Source of the DNA: Musa acuminata AAA Group
Taxonomy: Eukaryota > Streptophyta > Magnoliopsida > Zingiberales > Musaceae
Direction: 5' to 3'
Assembly (NCBI RefSeq): GCF_036884655.1
Contig: NC_088357.1
Span: 11,749,501 to 11,813,500, forward strand
Length of the DNA stretch: 64,000 nucleotides
Below, in pieces: positions 27,446-38,956 of the stretch (its first letter is position 1; each line of letters starts with the position of its first letter). The notes beneath the pieces were generated by a model, which made no database searches, had not been told where the DNA came from, and saw only the letters and a list, made by a program, of their open reading frames with translations. Both the position numbers and the translations under genes were made by a program.

Positions 27446-29500
27446 AAGTGAGAGGCCGCAAGATTGTCAACCGGTGTTCGATTCAATGTCCGCGACTTTG
27501 GACGCAACCGTGCCCTTCTTTTTGGGCCGTTGTCTGAGGAAGCTCTACCTTTGTTAGCTGAAGGCAAGCTTTCTCTGGACATCTTAGAAACCCAGCGGTG
27601 GTGTTGGAGCCCGATATCGAGACGTCGGAGGGGCGACGGGTGGCGGCCCCCCCCGGCTCGGGCTATAATAGGACGCCAACATCTCGTGTCACCTTCCTAA
27701 TGGTTCCTTTACAGATGGGTTGAATCATTGTCCTTGGTTCTTCTTTGTGAGGTCACGCTCAAGTCGGTTCGAGACCGTCGATCTGGTTCCTACCGAGCCC
27801 ACCATCATGTAATCGTCGGAACGGTGGCCCCTCCGACGCCAGAGACTCGGGCACCACCACCGGCACGGGGGAGGGGGTCTGATGATCCATGTCACCTTAT
27901 GGATCGACGGCGAGGGAGGGTTAAAGGTGTTTAAAGTGACAGCGGCAGGGAAATGTGCAAGCGTCGGGATTCTTCCTATCACCTAAGCACGGCCGGTGAA
28001 GGATTCCGTTCTAGGTTCCATGCGGTGGGGAGTTGGGCGTCGAGTGGTGTTACTGGCTGCAGTAGTCAAAGGCTAGACGTAGCAACTAAATGCTACGATC
28101 TCCCTAGGGTGAATCAATCCGATTTGTTCCACCGGATTAGATCGATCGATTGACTTGGCCTTTTTGGTTGGGTTGAGATCACGTTTTAGAGGTATAGCCT
28201 TAGCCGCACCGATAAGAGTCCAAAATATTGGGGGACCACCAGTACAATCAGATTGTATAGTAGCGCCGAATGAAAATGGTGGTATGTATCAGTCAGCAGC
28301 GACCCAACTGTGAAATCTATTTCGAGCGAAGGGTGATGCTTCCACCCTAGATTTAGCCTACCACCGTCCATGCTTCCAACCCAGCAAGCGAAAAAGGGAA
28401 TGTGTTTGGCCAAGATTCGGTGTCTTTACACAGCTGTTTGCACCACCAAGGAAAGGAAGAAGAGAGGTCAAAAGCAGCAGCAGCAACATGAAACATACGA
28501 TGGAATATATACAACAAATAAAAAAGGTGTGGTGGGCGTCTAAAGCCGCGTTCCCATTGGTTGGTACGTATGAACGCCCAATCAACTGCAAGTGGGTCGT
28601 CAGTTTGATCCCCTCAAACAAAAAATATACTGATATCGGCAACTGCATATCAGTCGATCGAAGAAGAAGGGATGCATAAAAAATCGAAATGGAAATCCGA
28701 AGGGACAAAACTAGCAGGACAAAGATGGGATGGAGGCATCTCCGAGAGGAGGAGGATGGTGGCACAAGGAAACGAGAACCACCTCAAAAAGCTGTCCTCC
28801 GCCTGAGCTTCTCACGTCCTCCCTCCACTTGATTGGAGGGCGTCGCACAGTACGACACTGACACGCGGCGGCTATCACCACCGGCCGTCGTCACACACAC
28901 TAGATATCAACACGTGGCAGCTGTCACACCGATCGTCGCAACTGCCACGTCATTAAATCATCAACAACGGTACCATTCCGTGTCCCACAGGGGAAGGGGC
29001 GGGACCACCCAAAAAGCTCGAGGCCCACTTCTTCTCGTGTGCCCACCAACAACCCACTGGCTTCCCATTCATATCTTGTCCCCCTTTGCTTTGCGCAACA
29101 CAACACACCCGCGATCACCCACTCATCCCGTGGTTGCATCGTATTACATATGCCTCGGTGACATTTTAACGAGAAGAGTAAGCAGGGAATGGGTATTTTA
29201 ACGGTGTGCTTGGAACACGTTGTTCACGATGGGGTGGGGGAGGGAGAGCAAAATCTAAGAGGGAGTGGAATATATGGGAGAGAGAGAGAGAGAGAGAGAT
29301 CAGATTGCCGCCGCCGCCCTCTCGTCTCCGGAACGAATCCAAGATTGATCCATGCACGCGTCAGTTTCTTATACGTGTATCTCGTCTTTGAAGTAGGTTG
29401 TCGATGGCTTATTGGCTCCTCCATCATTACAGTTTACGACGATTCTGCTCTGAAGGAATGAGTAATTATTGTATTTATGCTTTTTAAATTTAAACTTTGA
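27446..29500. other. GC-richer intergenic region upstream of CKX
   Basis: Mixed-composition sequence with no recognised coding family. It includes an ACGT-containing inverted repeat at 28912-28950 and a (GA)n run at about 29279-29299. Short reading frames on both strands lack signal peptides or motifs I can name. It may hold distal CKX regulatory sites. Confidence 0.5.
28912..28950. promoter_or_regulatory. Inverted repeat with G-box/ACGT cores
   Basis: ACGTGGCAGCTG (28912-28923) and CAACTGCCACGT (28939-28950) are complementary at 11 of 12 positions around a 15-bp spacer; the left arm lies in a CACGTGG G-box/ABRE-type word. bZIP and bHLH factors bind ACGT cores in plants. Role here is an inference. 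Confidence 0.4.
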
Positions 29501-29510
29501 ATGAAAATAA

Positions 29511-29915
29511 TTATTAAGGTTATTTGATTACAAATTTTGGAGTTGGTTCGAATTTATTTGAACCGATTCAAAAAATTATTGAACCAGAAGATATTTAAGA
29601 CTATTATAGGTAATAATTATTAAGGTTATTTGATTACAAATTCTGAAGTTGGTTGGAATTTATTTGAACTAATTCAAAAATTTATTGAATCGTAAAATAT
29701 TTAAGACTATTATAGGAAATAATTATTAAGGTTATTTGATTACAAATTTTGAAGTTGGTTCGCATTTATTTGAACTGATTCAAAATTTTATTGAATCGTA
29801 AAATATTTAAGACTATTATAGGAAATAATTATTAAGGTTATTTAATTACAAATTTTGAAGTTGGTTCGAATTTATGTGAACCGATTCAAAAATTTATTGA
29901 ATCGTAAAATATTTA
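29511..29915. repeat. 106-bp tandem repeat, about 3.8 copies
   Basis: Units start at 29511, 29617, 29723 and 29829, each opening TTATTAAGGTTATTTGATTA, with an exact 106-bp period and few substitutions. Each carries a GGTTCGAATTTATTTGAACC-like inner palindrome. The last unit is incomplete. Confidence 0.95.
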
Positions 29916-32060
29916 ACATCCCACTCCCTAAGCTTAAAAAATTTACATTGAAATCTCTATACTTATGAAAATAAAATATTTAATCTCATTTATCCTAATA
30001 TTGTCGACTTTACAGAAAGAAGATATAGCACAAGATAGCATATGCATGAATGATGTTGCATCGCGTTGTCTCACTTACCCCATCTTCCCTCTCTCTTCTC
30101 ATTCTCGATGATACAGATGTCTCATCACTCGTCTCTTCCTCTTTTGTCGTCTATGTAGATATCTCATCATTAGAGGAGGAAAAGAAGGTAGAGCGATGCA
30201 ATGCTGATGAAGATGCGTCACCTCCCTTCTCTTCCTCCTCTGATGTTGATGTAGATATCTCACTGTTTTGTCTTCTTCTTTTTTTTTTGTCGTTGATGTT
30301 TGGATTGACAATAGTAAAATTGACCATAGCACCATTATCATCGACCACCACCATATTAGCCACCAACGACGTCACATCCATCACGCACGTGTTGTCATTC
30401 GTTTTTATGTCATTCACGCACGTATTGTTAATGCTGTATCTTTCATCGATAAAAACAACGACGTTAGGATAAATAAAATTAAATATTTTTATTTTTATAA
30501 TTATAAATATTTTAATATAAAATTTAAAATTTTAAAAATCTAACTATAAATAATAATCTTTGACCAGGAATAAGACACCACAACGGTTTTAGAACAATGC
30601 TGGAAGTTAAAAAATGTTGTAAGAGAAAGTAAAATGACAATAAGGTGCTCCTTAGGAAAAGATAAATCAAATGGCTTTTAATTTTTTTTTTTTTTTGGAG
30701 AATCCGTTCAAAAAAGAAAAAGTAATATGTTTTTTTATAGGGATAAAAATTAAAATATTTCCTGTCCCTCCATTGCTACATCCAAGCTCATGTGATGTGC
30801 AATTGTCCTGCATGGTTTCAACCCCACTTGGAAGCATTCATCAGAGAGACAGGAGGAGCAAAAGGGTACCATCGTTGGTCCTCTCTTCTTGCATCGACGA
30901 AAAGAGTATTCATTGGTGATTTCCTTTTATAGGTTGGGCGTAGGTACTTGTAAAAAAGATAATCCAACATTATCCTTTCTGAATTCCAATATATTAAAAT
31001 TTATCTCACAAATCGGTATCAAGACACGTGGAAACAAAAAAAAAATTTAATTTTTTTTTCTGATACTTTTTTACCTTCTAATATAATCTTTCTAAACATC
31101 TTCAACTTCGATAACCTTCAAATTCTTTACTATTGATAAAATTTACGGGGTTGGATACAACTTTAGGTCGCTTCCCGATTGAATTTTTGTCAATGTCTAC
31201 TCTTAATTCCTTATAATTTTTTTTACTTTAAAGCATTATTGCTACTACACTATGGTATATTTAGGTAAACAAAAAATCATTCATGTTGTCACACCCTTCG
31301 TGCCAAAGCCTCCAACTCTTTAAAGAAAGACAATTTTCGCCACCAATGACTTATTTCTTTTTGAAAATACGTCGATTGATAATATTAAATCAGATTTTTT
31401 TCTCATCACCTCATAACTTTAACTATATTATTGATTATACTTTTACATCTAATTTGGACTTTGCAAGATATGGATGGCTTCACTCCTTTGTCATCTTCAA
31501 AAGTCTTCTTAAAACCCACACCATCATATTTGAGTGCATGTAAATTCAGAAATCTATGTAAATGACACCAACAGTATAAATTTGGTACCTTAGATCATTA
31601 TTCTTAGACATCCATGACCTAATAGCTAGGAAGGTCAAAGTAGTTAAATTCCTTAATATCCCCAAAAGTGTAAATATTCAACCACATTTTCTTGCCACTA
31701 GGAGCATGCCATCTGAACAATAGTTGATTTTTTAGAACTAAATAATTTTTCATGATGATTAGCATAAACTTTATCAAATCTAAATTTAAAAGTGTGACTA
31801 AAAAGATCAATATTGTTTCTCTCATTTATATATATCTAACAACTAATATTAAAAATAATCAAAATAAATCTACGTCCGACTTTAAAAAAAAAAAAAGGAG
31901 TGAATTCTTGAAAATACATTTTCTTTTTGGGTTTTCCCCAAATTGTGTGTCCCTTATTTTCAGAATTCTCTAACAACGTTTTCTTTGCCTAATATATGAG
32001 ATATTCTTGATTTGATAACTAGTTATCTATTTCTTTTCTTTTCATTTTCTCGGGTGAATT
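29916..32060. other. Intergenic, no gene recognised
   Basis: Contains a TCATC/CTCTTCC-rich stretch (about 30040-30470) giving low-complexity Ser-rich frames, several poly(T)/poly(A) runs and AT-rich DNA. Nothing with a family signature. Confidence 0.55.
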
Positions 32061-32382
32061 GGTCTAGTTATAGTAGTTTTACATCGTGTCGTAATATTTT
32101 CAGCAATACCAAGAAAATACTATAACGTAGTACAAAAAATAATGTTACAACGTTTTCAATAATACTAAGAAAACACTGTATTGCGATATTTTTATGCTAC
32201 GATGTTTTTGTAATATGTTACTAGTGTTTTCGACAATACTAGGAAAATACTATAATGTAACATAAAAATATTATATCAAGTATTTTTCATAAAAATATAG
32301 TATTTTTATATTACATTATAATATTTTTCTAGTATTATTAAAACTACTATAATATATAGTATAAAGGTATTATAACTAGACC
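32061..32382. mobile_element. Palindromic MITE-like element
   Basis: Ends are inverted repeats GGTCTAGTTATA (32061-32072) and TATAACTAGACC (32371-32382). The interior is itself made of repeated, partly inverted units such as ACCAAGAAAATACTATAACG and AATACTAGGAAAATACTATA. No coding capacity. No clear target duplication seen. Related units recur at 63810-64000. Confidence 0.6.
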
Positions 32383-32929
32383 GGTTGATCGCATGGACGG
32401 ATATATAGAAAAATGAAAGGAATAATGATAAGTGGCATGGGTATTTCAAATATCAGATTAAAAAAAAAGAATACAGATAGAAAATTCTAAAAATAGAGAA
32501 AAAATTTTCCCAAAAAAAATGGAGTTTTTCTCGTGAATTTGCCCCCCTTTAACTAAGATTCGTGTTGGTGATGTGAGATCCAACAACATTATGCCTTGTC
32601 ATGCTATTGTTACTATCACATCTCCAATAGAATCATCAAACAATCTGATACCACTCGCGATGTACTGCCAAAAGAAATACTCACACAATCAAAGCTTAGG
32701 TTACAATCGATATGAAAATAGTCACATCACTGCGTTAAGAACTAAAATTACTCTACTTTGTATACAAATATATGCATCATAGTATTTATTACATGCTATT
32801 GCGCATGCAATGAGTCCTGTATATAGAGAAACAATTGCTCATTTACTTCTTGTATGGAGACAATAATCTGAACCTTTTCAGAAGTGAAGGAAACAATCCC
32901 ATGTTGAAATGGAAAGAGATTTTTTTGAT

Positions 32930-32932
<3 letters not shown>

Positions 32933-32981
<49 letters not shown>
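32933..32981. repeat. (TA)n microsatellite
   Basis: About 49 bp of pure TA, followed at about 33000 by a short (GT)n run. Another TA run lies at about 33245-33274. Confidence 0.95.
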
Positions 32982-32984
<3 letters not shown>

Positions 32985-33228
32985 AAGAAAATATTCATGT
33001 GTGTGTGTGTATGAGATTGCAAGAGGATCAAGAATAACCTCAGCCGGTAAAGTTCAAAAGAAACGGGTGGCGTATATTAGATTCGATCCATTAAGTATTT
33101 AATGATTAGAAACTTTTAGATTGCATTGATATTCACTTTTACATATATTATTTTTGACCAATTTGACTTGATTCATTCATTGTCAATAATATAAACTCAC
33201 ATATATAAATAAATAAAATATAATTACA

Positions 33229-33278
<50 letters not shown>

Positions 33279-34918
33279 TAAATAAATATAGTTAATTATA
33301 TTTTAATTAAAATTAAAATATGAAACGATCAAGTGTTATCGTTTTCCTTATCTTATTTGGAGTTACAATATCATGATTCTAAGTTTTCAAGATTTCAGAG
33401 GTCCAATATGAATATTAAGGAGTCTTATACATCATCGTCAGTATAATATTAATAATGTTCGATTGGGTTTACATCATTAATTATATCGAAAATATCATGA
33501 ATAAATCTACGCCTATTGATTTTTTTTTTTTCTAGACCCCTACTAAGATAAACTTATACATTGAATTGTCCTTTTATTAGCCTCAAATGACTACAGTCAT
33601 CACCCACGCCATAGTAACTTATAAGATCTTACGCTAACTAAAATTCCAAATTGGCTTATGCCCATGGTTATTACATGCATGAATTATATTATCAACGATA
33701 GGGTGAAACTCTTGGAGGTTCCTTCTTTTCGTTTTCCTCTTTATTCCTCGTCACTTTCGAACACAAACTCTATAAATTATTCTTCCCTAGGGATATATTA
33801 TTCTACTTTTTTGATTCTTGAACAAAATTGCAGAGTGTACAATCTCTAAAGCTGTTCCACATTTTCACACTTCAAAAGAAGAATATAAACGACTTTATTA
33901 AGAGATAAGTGGGTGATGCTGAATTGATAAGGAATTAGAAAGAACAAGGAGAAGAAACAATGCATCATTTTATGTGCAATTATCAGAGAAAGACAGATAC
34001 CAGTGTTTACTGTTGTTGACATGGATGGATTGAAGTGGCCACAGCATATATGCTTTCCAGTGATTGGTGTGACTTGTCATGCAAGCGATACTTGGGCATG
34101 ATTCATACGCTGGCTTGATGAAAACCCTAATGCAACCTAATGATGATGTGTTTTGTTTTGGATGCTTTGTGGGGGGAAGAAACCAGCATTTAGGCACAAA
34201 GAAATCTCGTTCCTCTTCTTTCATATGTCAACCCACATCATGCATTAGTCGTATCATTAGTAACAGCCATATTATGCATTATTAATTGTACCTTCCCTTT
34301 CTTTTTATGCTTTTATTTTGTTTCCTCTCAGTCACGTTGAAATGTCATTGACATATTTAGAATACTGTTATCATCAAAATAATATATTATTAAATGATTT
34401 TATGATCTAAAATTTTGTTTTCATGATTTTGAATATCCTAACGGTGCGTACGATAATAATAGCTAATTTAAATATTTTAATTATTTGAGATCGACTATTT
34501 GGATCTTTTATATCTTTGAGTATTGATATATCGGTTGAATGGGAGCTGAGAGATCATTCCACCTCCTCCATGATAAAATGAAACACAGTGTATCTATCTA
34601 TTATTTGGTCTCGAGCCAAATGTATGGATGAGGATATGCACATGACACAATGACATTTTAATGAAATATGACCAATTACTAAGTCAATTACTAATTACAA
34701 ATATTAGTAAGAAAATCATGCTACACAAATTTTGATGTGTATATTTGAATGAAGTTTTCAGATATATATATACATGTAATATAATATAACATGGATTAAC
34801 GAAATGAATGATATGAAATATAATATATTGAAAGGACATATGTGGCATAGAAAATTAGAGATAAATGACTTTACAACCTTAATGCACTATTTTCTTATTT
34901 ATTCATTTATCAATAATC

Positions 34919-35051
<133 letters not shown>

Positions 35052-37100
35052 ATTATCCAACCAAAAAAATTAATGCTCGTTCTAATTGGAGAGGTCGCTC
35101 ATAGATCATGATGATGTTCCAAAGAAAATGGAGAATATATTCCTCTCTTTTTTGCGATCGACATCGAAGCGTGTGGCTATCAAACATGCATCCACCAACA
35201 AAATTCCAACAATGTAAGAGTCCCTCAAGGAACTGAGTTCCAAACATTGGTGCTGGTTTCGATGGTTGAGTGGGTGGAAGGGAAGGCATCGAAAGCCACA
35301 CTTGTGGAGGTGAAGAGGCAGCAGGTGCACTTAGAATCCTGGTGATTGAGTTGGGAAGATTGTGTTGTCTCCAGGTTAATTTTCCATGTGGAATTTGTTC
35401 TGCATGTTGATGGAGATGTTGTTGTCTTCTTCATCCTGCTATTTGCCAAGGCCGATTGAGACGACAAGGAGAGAGGGATGCTGCGGAGAGGAACCAACTC
35501 GATGAATTGTTGGGCTCTTCTTCCATGATGTTGAGACCAAAAAGAGTGCTTGAGAAAGGGATTTACAGTATTCATCTCTTCCGTGTTTGTGTTGCATACT
35601 TTTTTGTTAGGAAAGATGAAATGACATCTTTGCATTATCAATTATAATAAATGATGATAATGATTTAATCTCATCTTCACTATTTACCTTTGCTCACATC
35701 ATTAGTTTAGCTGAAAAATACTTTTTTTTTTATTCATTAGACGATGGAGGCTTTATTGTTTTATTACAAGATTTAGAAAACAAATTTAAAATATTTGTTT
35801 TGAGTTAGATTCAATGCTTAATATATTTATATATATATTGTTTCTATTGAGCTAATTAGGGACTCAAATAGAGATGTAGTCTTAATAGAATAAATCATCA
35901 AAAATATAATTTTTTTCTTTTTTTTTTAATTCATCATAATCATTCAATATGGCATTAGTTCAATTTGTTTCTTACCTTTGTGTTTAATTAATATCCTTTC
36001 ATGGATCTTTTTGGCACTTAAAAGATCATTCTTCTCTAGCTCTCTTTGCGAATGATTCTTTAAAAAATGATTTTTTTTAATACTTATTTTATACAATTTG
36101 TTAAAATTTAATTTCTAAAATATGATTTTACGACGGTGTACTTAATCCACTTATCAAAGATTTAGGGTTTGAAATATCCTCCAATAAATTTATAAGTCAT
36201 TGCATTTCAATATCAATATCGAAAAGATAGATAGATAGATAAATTTATGATCAATTTCCCAGGCCCAACATGGCCTAGTTGAGGGTTGGTTGAATATTCA
36301 TGTATTTAGTATCTTTTGGATAACTTAATTTGAACTTTTTGCTCACAAAGTAAACATAGGTTAAATACCACAACGATCTTGACATTCATATACATGTCAT
36401 CAATCACACTGGTGGATGGATTATTTAGCTTTTTTCTTACTTACGTGATGTATAATGGTTTCCAATGAATATTACGTATGCATTGTTTAATTTGGTGACA
36501 CATACTGTTTTATTCGTGCAAACAAATATCATTTTGGATGACGAAAAAGAATAGTTATAAGTAGCAAAATGCTAAAATATACTATTATGTTCATTATTTT
36601 GTGCATTATGATATTACTAGATTTATGAAATTAAATTAGATTAAATAATAATAAAAAATAGTGTATCGATTGCACGTAGAACTCGAAAGGTAAATGTGTA
36701 CGATCATCTCTTTAAATGTTAGTAAATTATTTCTATGACTCAAATCCTATTCTCCTAAGTGAGTAATTAATATCCGTGAAGTTAAATTGGTGAAAGAATC
36801 CTCATAAATTTGTATTTGTAAGGGTACGTCTTAGAATCCTCATTGCATTATCCGAACCACATAAATCGAGTAATAAATTATGATTCAATTTTAAAATCAA
36901 GATTTTTCTTTCATACATAAGAGTTTAATATTGAGTGATATTAGAAACACATGTTTGTCATTCATTATGATTTTTTTTTTGAACTTCAAGGTATCTCTTC
37001 AAATTAAAAAAATACAAATACAAATTAAATTAATTTATATTATTGTTTATGATTGGAAATAAAATATAAGATTTATATTTTAGTTGAATCAAAATACGAA
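35052..37100. other. Intergenic, no gene recognised
   Basis: A mixed-composition patch at about 35090-35640 gives overlapping frames of up to 138 codons on the minus strand, but I recognise no domain and the frames compete with one another. The rest is AT-rich. Confidence 0.45.
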
Positions 37101-37599
37101 CTATATATATATATATATATATACCCAACAACTATAATAATCATGCCATAAATATGTCATATATTTATATATTTAATGATCTTTTGCAATCACAAATGGA
37201 TAGGAGGTTCAATATTTGATGCAAAAATTTCAAATCGAACCTTTAATAAGTCAATCGGAATTGACTTTGCATCAATGGAATCTTATGGTTTCTACATTTG
37301 AACAACTCTGGTAACCAAAGAACACTTCAATAGTTGAGTGACTCGGTCATCATTTGACTGAATAAGCTTCAACAGTTGACTCCAAGTCCACACTCAATTA
37401 GCAAAGCTGTTATCTGCAAGGAATATACAAAAAATATAAAGTAAAATGCATTTACCCTTTGATGATAATAAAAAAGATAATTATATCTAACAAAATAAAA
37501 TTCTACCCTAATCAGACCATAACACATCTCGTTCAACTTCTTCTTAATATGCTTTTCTCTACATCTCGTTCAAGTTCGATCATTTGTTGTGCAATTCTC

Positions 37600-38310
37600 T
37601 ACATCTCGTTCAAGTTCGACCATTTGTCATGCAACTTCTTCTCTATTACGAAGAAGATCACATTGTTTTTCTTCTTAAGAAAGATGTCATTCCATTAATC
37701 ATTTGTCATTCAACTTCTTCTCGAAGAAGATCATATTATTTTGCTTCTTAAGAAAGATGTCATTTCATTAATCATTTGTCGTTCAACTTCTTCTCTATCA
37801 TGAAGAAGATCACATTATTTTGCTTCTTAAGAAAGATGACATTCCATTAATCATTTGTCATGCATCTTCTTCTTCTCTATTATGAAGAAGACCACATTGT
37901 TTTTCTTCTTAAGAAAGATGTCATTCCATTAATCATTTGTCGTTCAACTTCTTCTCTATCATGAAGAAGACCACATTGTTTTGCTTCTTAAGAAAGATGG
38001 CATTCCATTAATCATTTGTCATGCATCTTCTTCTTCTCTATTATGAAGAAGACCACGTTGTTTTTCTTCTTAAGAAAGATGTCATTCCATTAATCATTTG
38101 TCATTCAACTTTTTCTCTATCATGAAGAAGATCACATTGTTTTGCTTCTTAAGAAAGATATCATTCCATTAATCATTTGTCGTTCATCTATTTCTCTATT
38201 ATGAAGAAGAAGACCACATTGTTTTGCTTCTTAAGAAAGATTCCATTCCATTAATCATTTGTCGTTCAACTTCGAAGACCATATTGTTTTGCTTCTTAAG
38301 AAAGATCAGA
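37600..38310. repeat. 73-82-bp minisatellite, nine units with dimeric order
   Basis: CTTCTTAAGAAAGAT recurs at 37671, 37744, 37823, 37905, 37984, 38066, 38145, 38227 and 38292. Spacings are 73, 79, 82, 79, 82, 79, 82 and 65 bp. The alternation of 79 and 82 bp reflects two unit types (TCGTTCAACTTCTTCTCTATC versus a CATCTTCTTCTTC-bearing unit), a higher-order dimer of 161 bp. Confidence 0.93.
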
Positions 38311-38732
38311 TCCCATTCCATTGTTCTATCGGGTGGTGGGAGAAGAAGGCAGAAAAGATGATAATTAGAAAATAAAGAAAACAAAAAAGGTGCGATGGAC
38401 GTTTGGAATTGATGAAAATAATAAAAGATAAGAATAATTATTGAAGAAGCTTTATTGAAAAAGTGAAAAAGCTTAAATACATTAACATATCCCTCTCCTA
38501 TTTATATAGATTAGGAGGAAGGATTTCCCTCAACAAATGTCCCTCTCCTATTTATACAAATTAGGAGGAAGGATTTCCCTCAAGAGGAGATTTCCTCATA
38601 TAGTTGAGAAAATCTTATCTTCTATCATGCCCCCGCAAGATGTTGCTCCTATCAAGGATATCAATCTTAGATCGATAATGATTTATGAGCGAGGAGCTTC
38701 GTGAGTAGAGCAAGAGCAGATCAACGAAGACA

Positions 38733-38930
38733 ATCACGGTGAGGAAGATAAGGATTGGCCACGGAGCCTCTTAGGAATTTGACTACACTATCACGGTGAG
38801 GAAGATAAGGATTGGCCACGGAGCCTCTTAGGAATTTGACTACAGCGGCGTTGGTCACTGGTCGAAGGCAAGAGTGAAGCTTTGCTTTTCTCAGCGGCAT
38901 TGGTCGCTGGCCGAAAGCAAGGGCGAAGCT
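38733..38930. repeat. Tandem duplications inside the TRIM
   Basis: ATCACGGTGAGGAAGATAAG starts at 38733 and 38790 (57-bp period, near identical); CAGCGGCGTTGGTC starts at 38843 and its relative at 38892 (49-bp period). Confidence 0.9.
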
Positions 38931-38944
38931 TCGCTTTTCTTACT

Positions 38945-38956
38945 GCTCTGATACCA
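38945..38956 (-). promoter_or_regulatory. TRIM primer-binding site
   Basis: Minus-strand TGGTATCAGAGC, the canonical initiator tRNA-Met site, abutting the LTR at 38957. Confidence 0.85.

Noticed and set aside
28358..28765. 135-codon minus-strand frame with hydrophobic stretches
   Set aside because: Leu/Ser-rich translation of a CAGCAG/AGGAGG-rich stretch, no domain, no plausible splice partner and no promoter signs.
30050..30543. Ser/Asp-rich overlapping frames on both strands
   Set aside because: Low-complexity TCATC/GATGA sequence open in several frames at once, which indicates composition rather than coding.
35106..35641. Overlapping minus-strand frames of 74-138 codons
   Set aside because: Competing frames with no recognised domain; could be a small gene but nothing supports choosing one.
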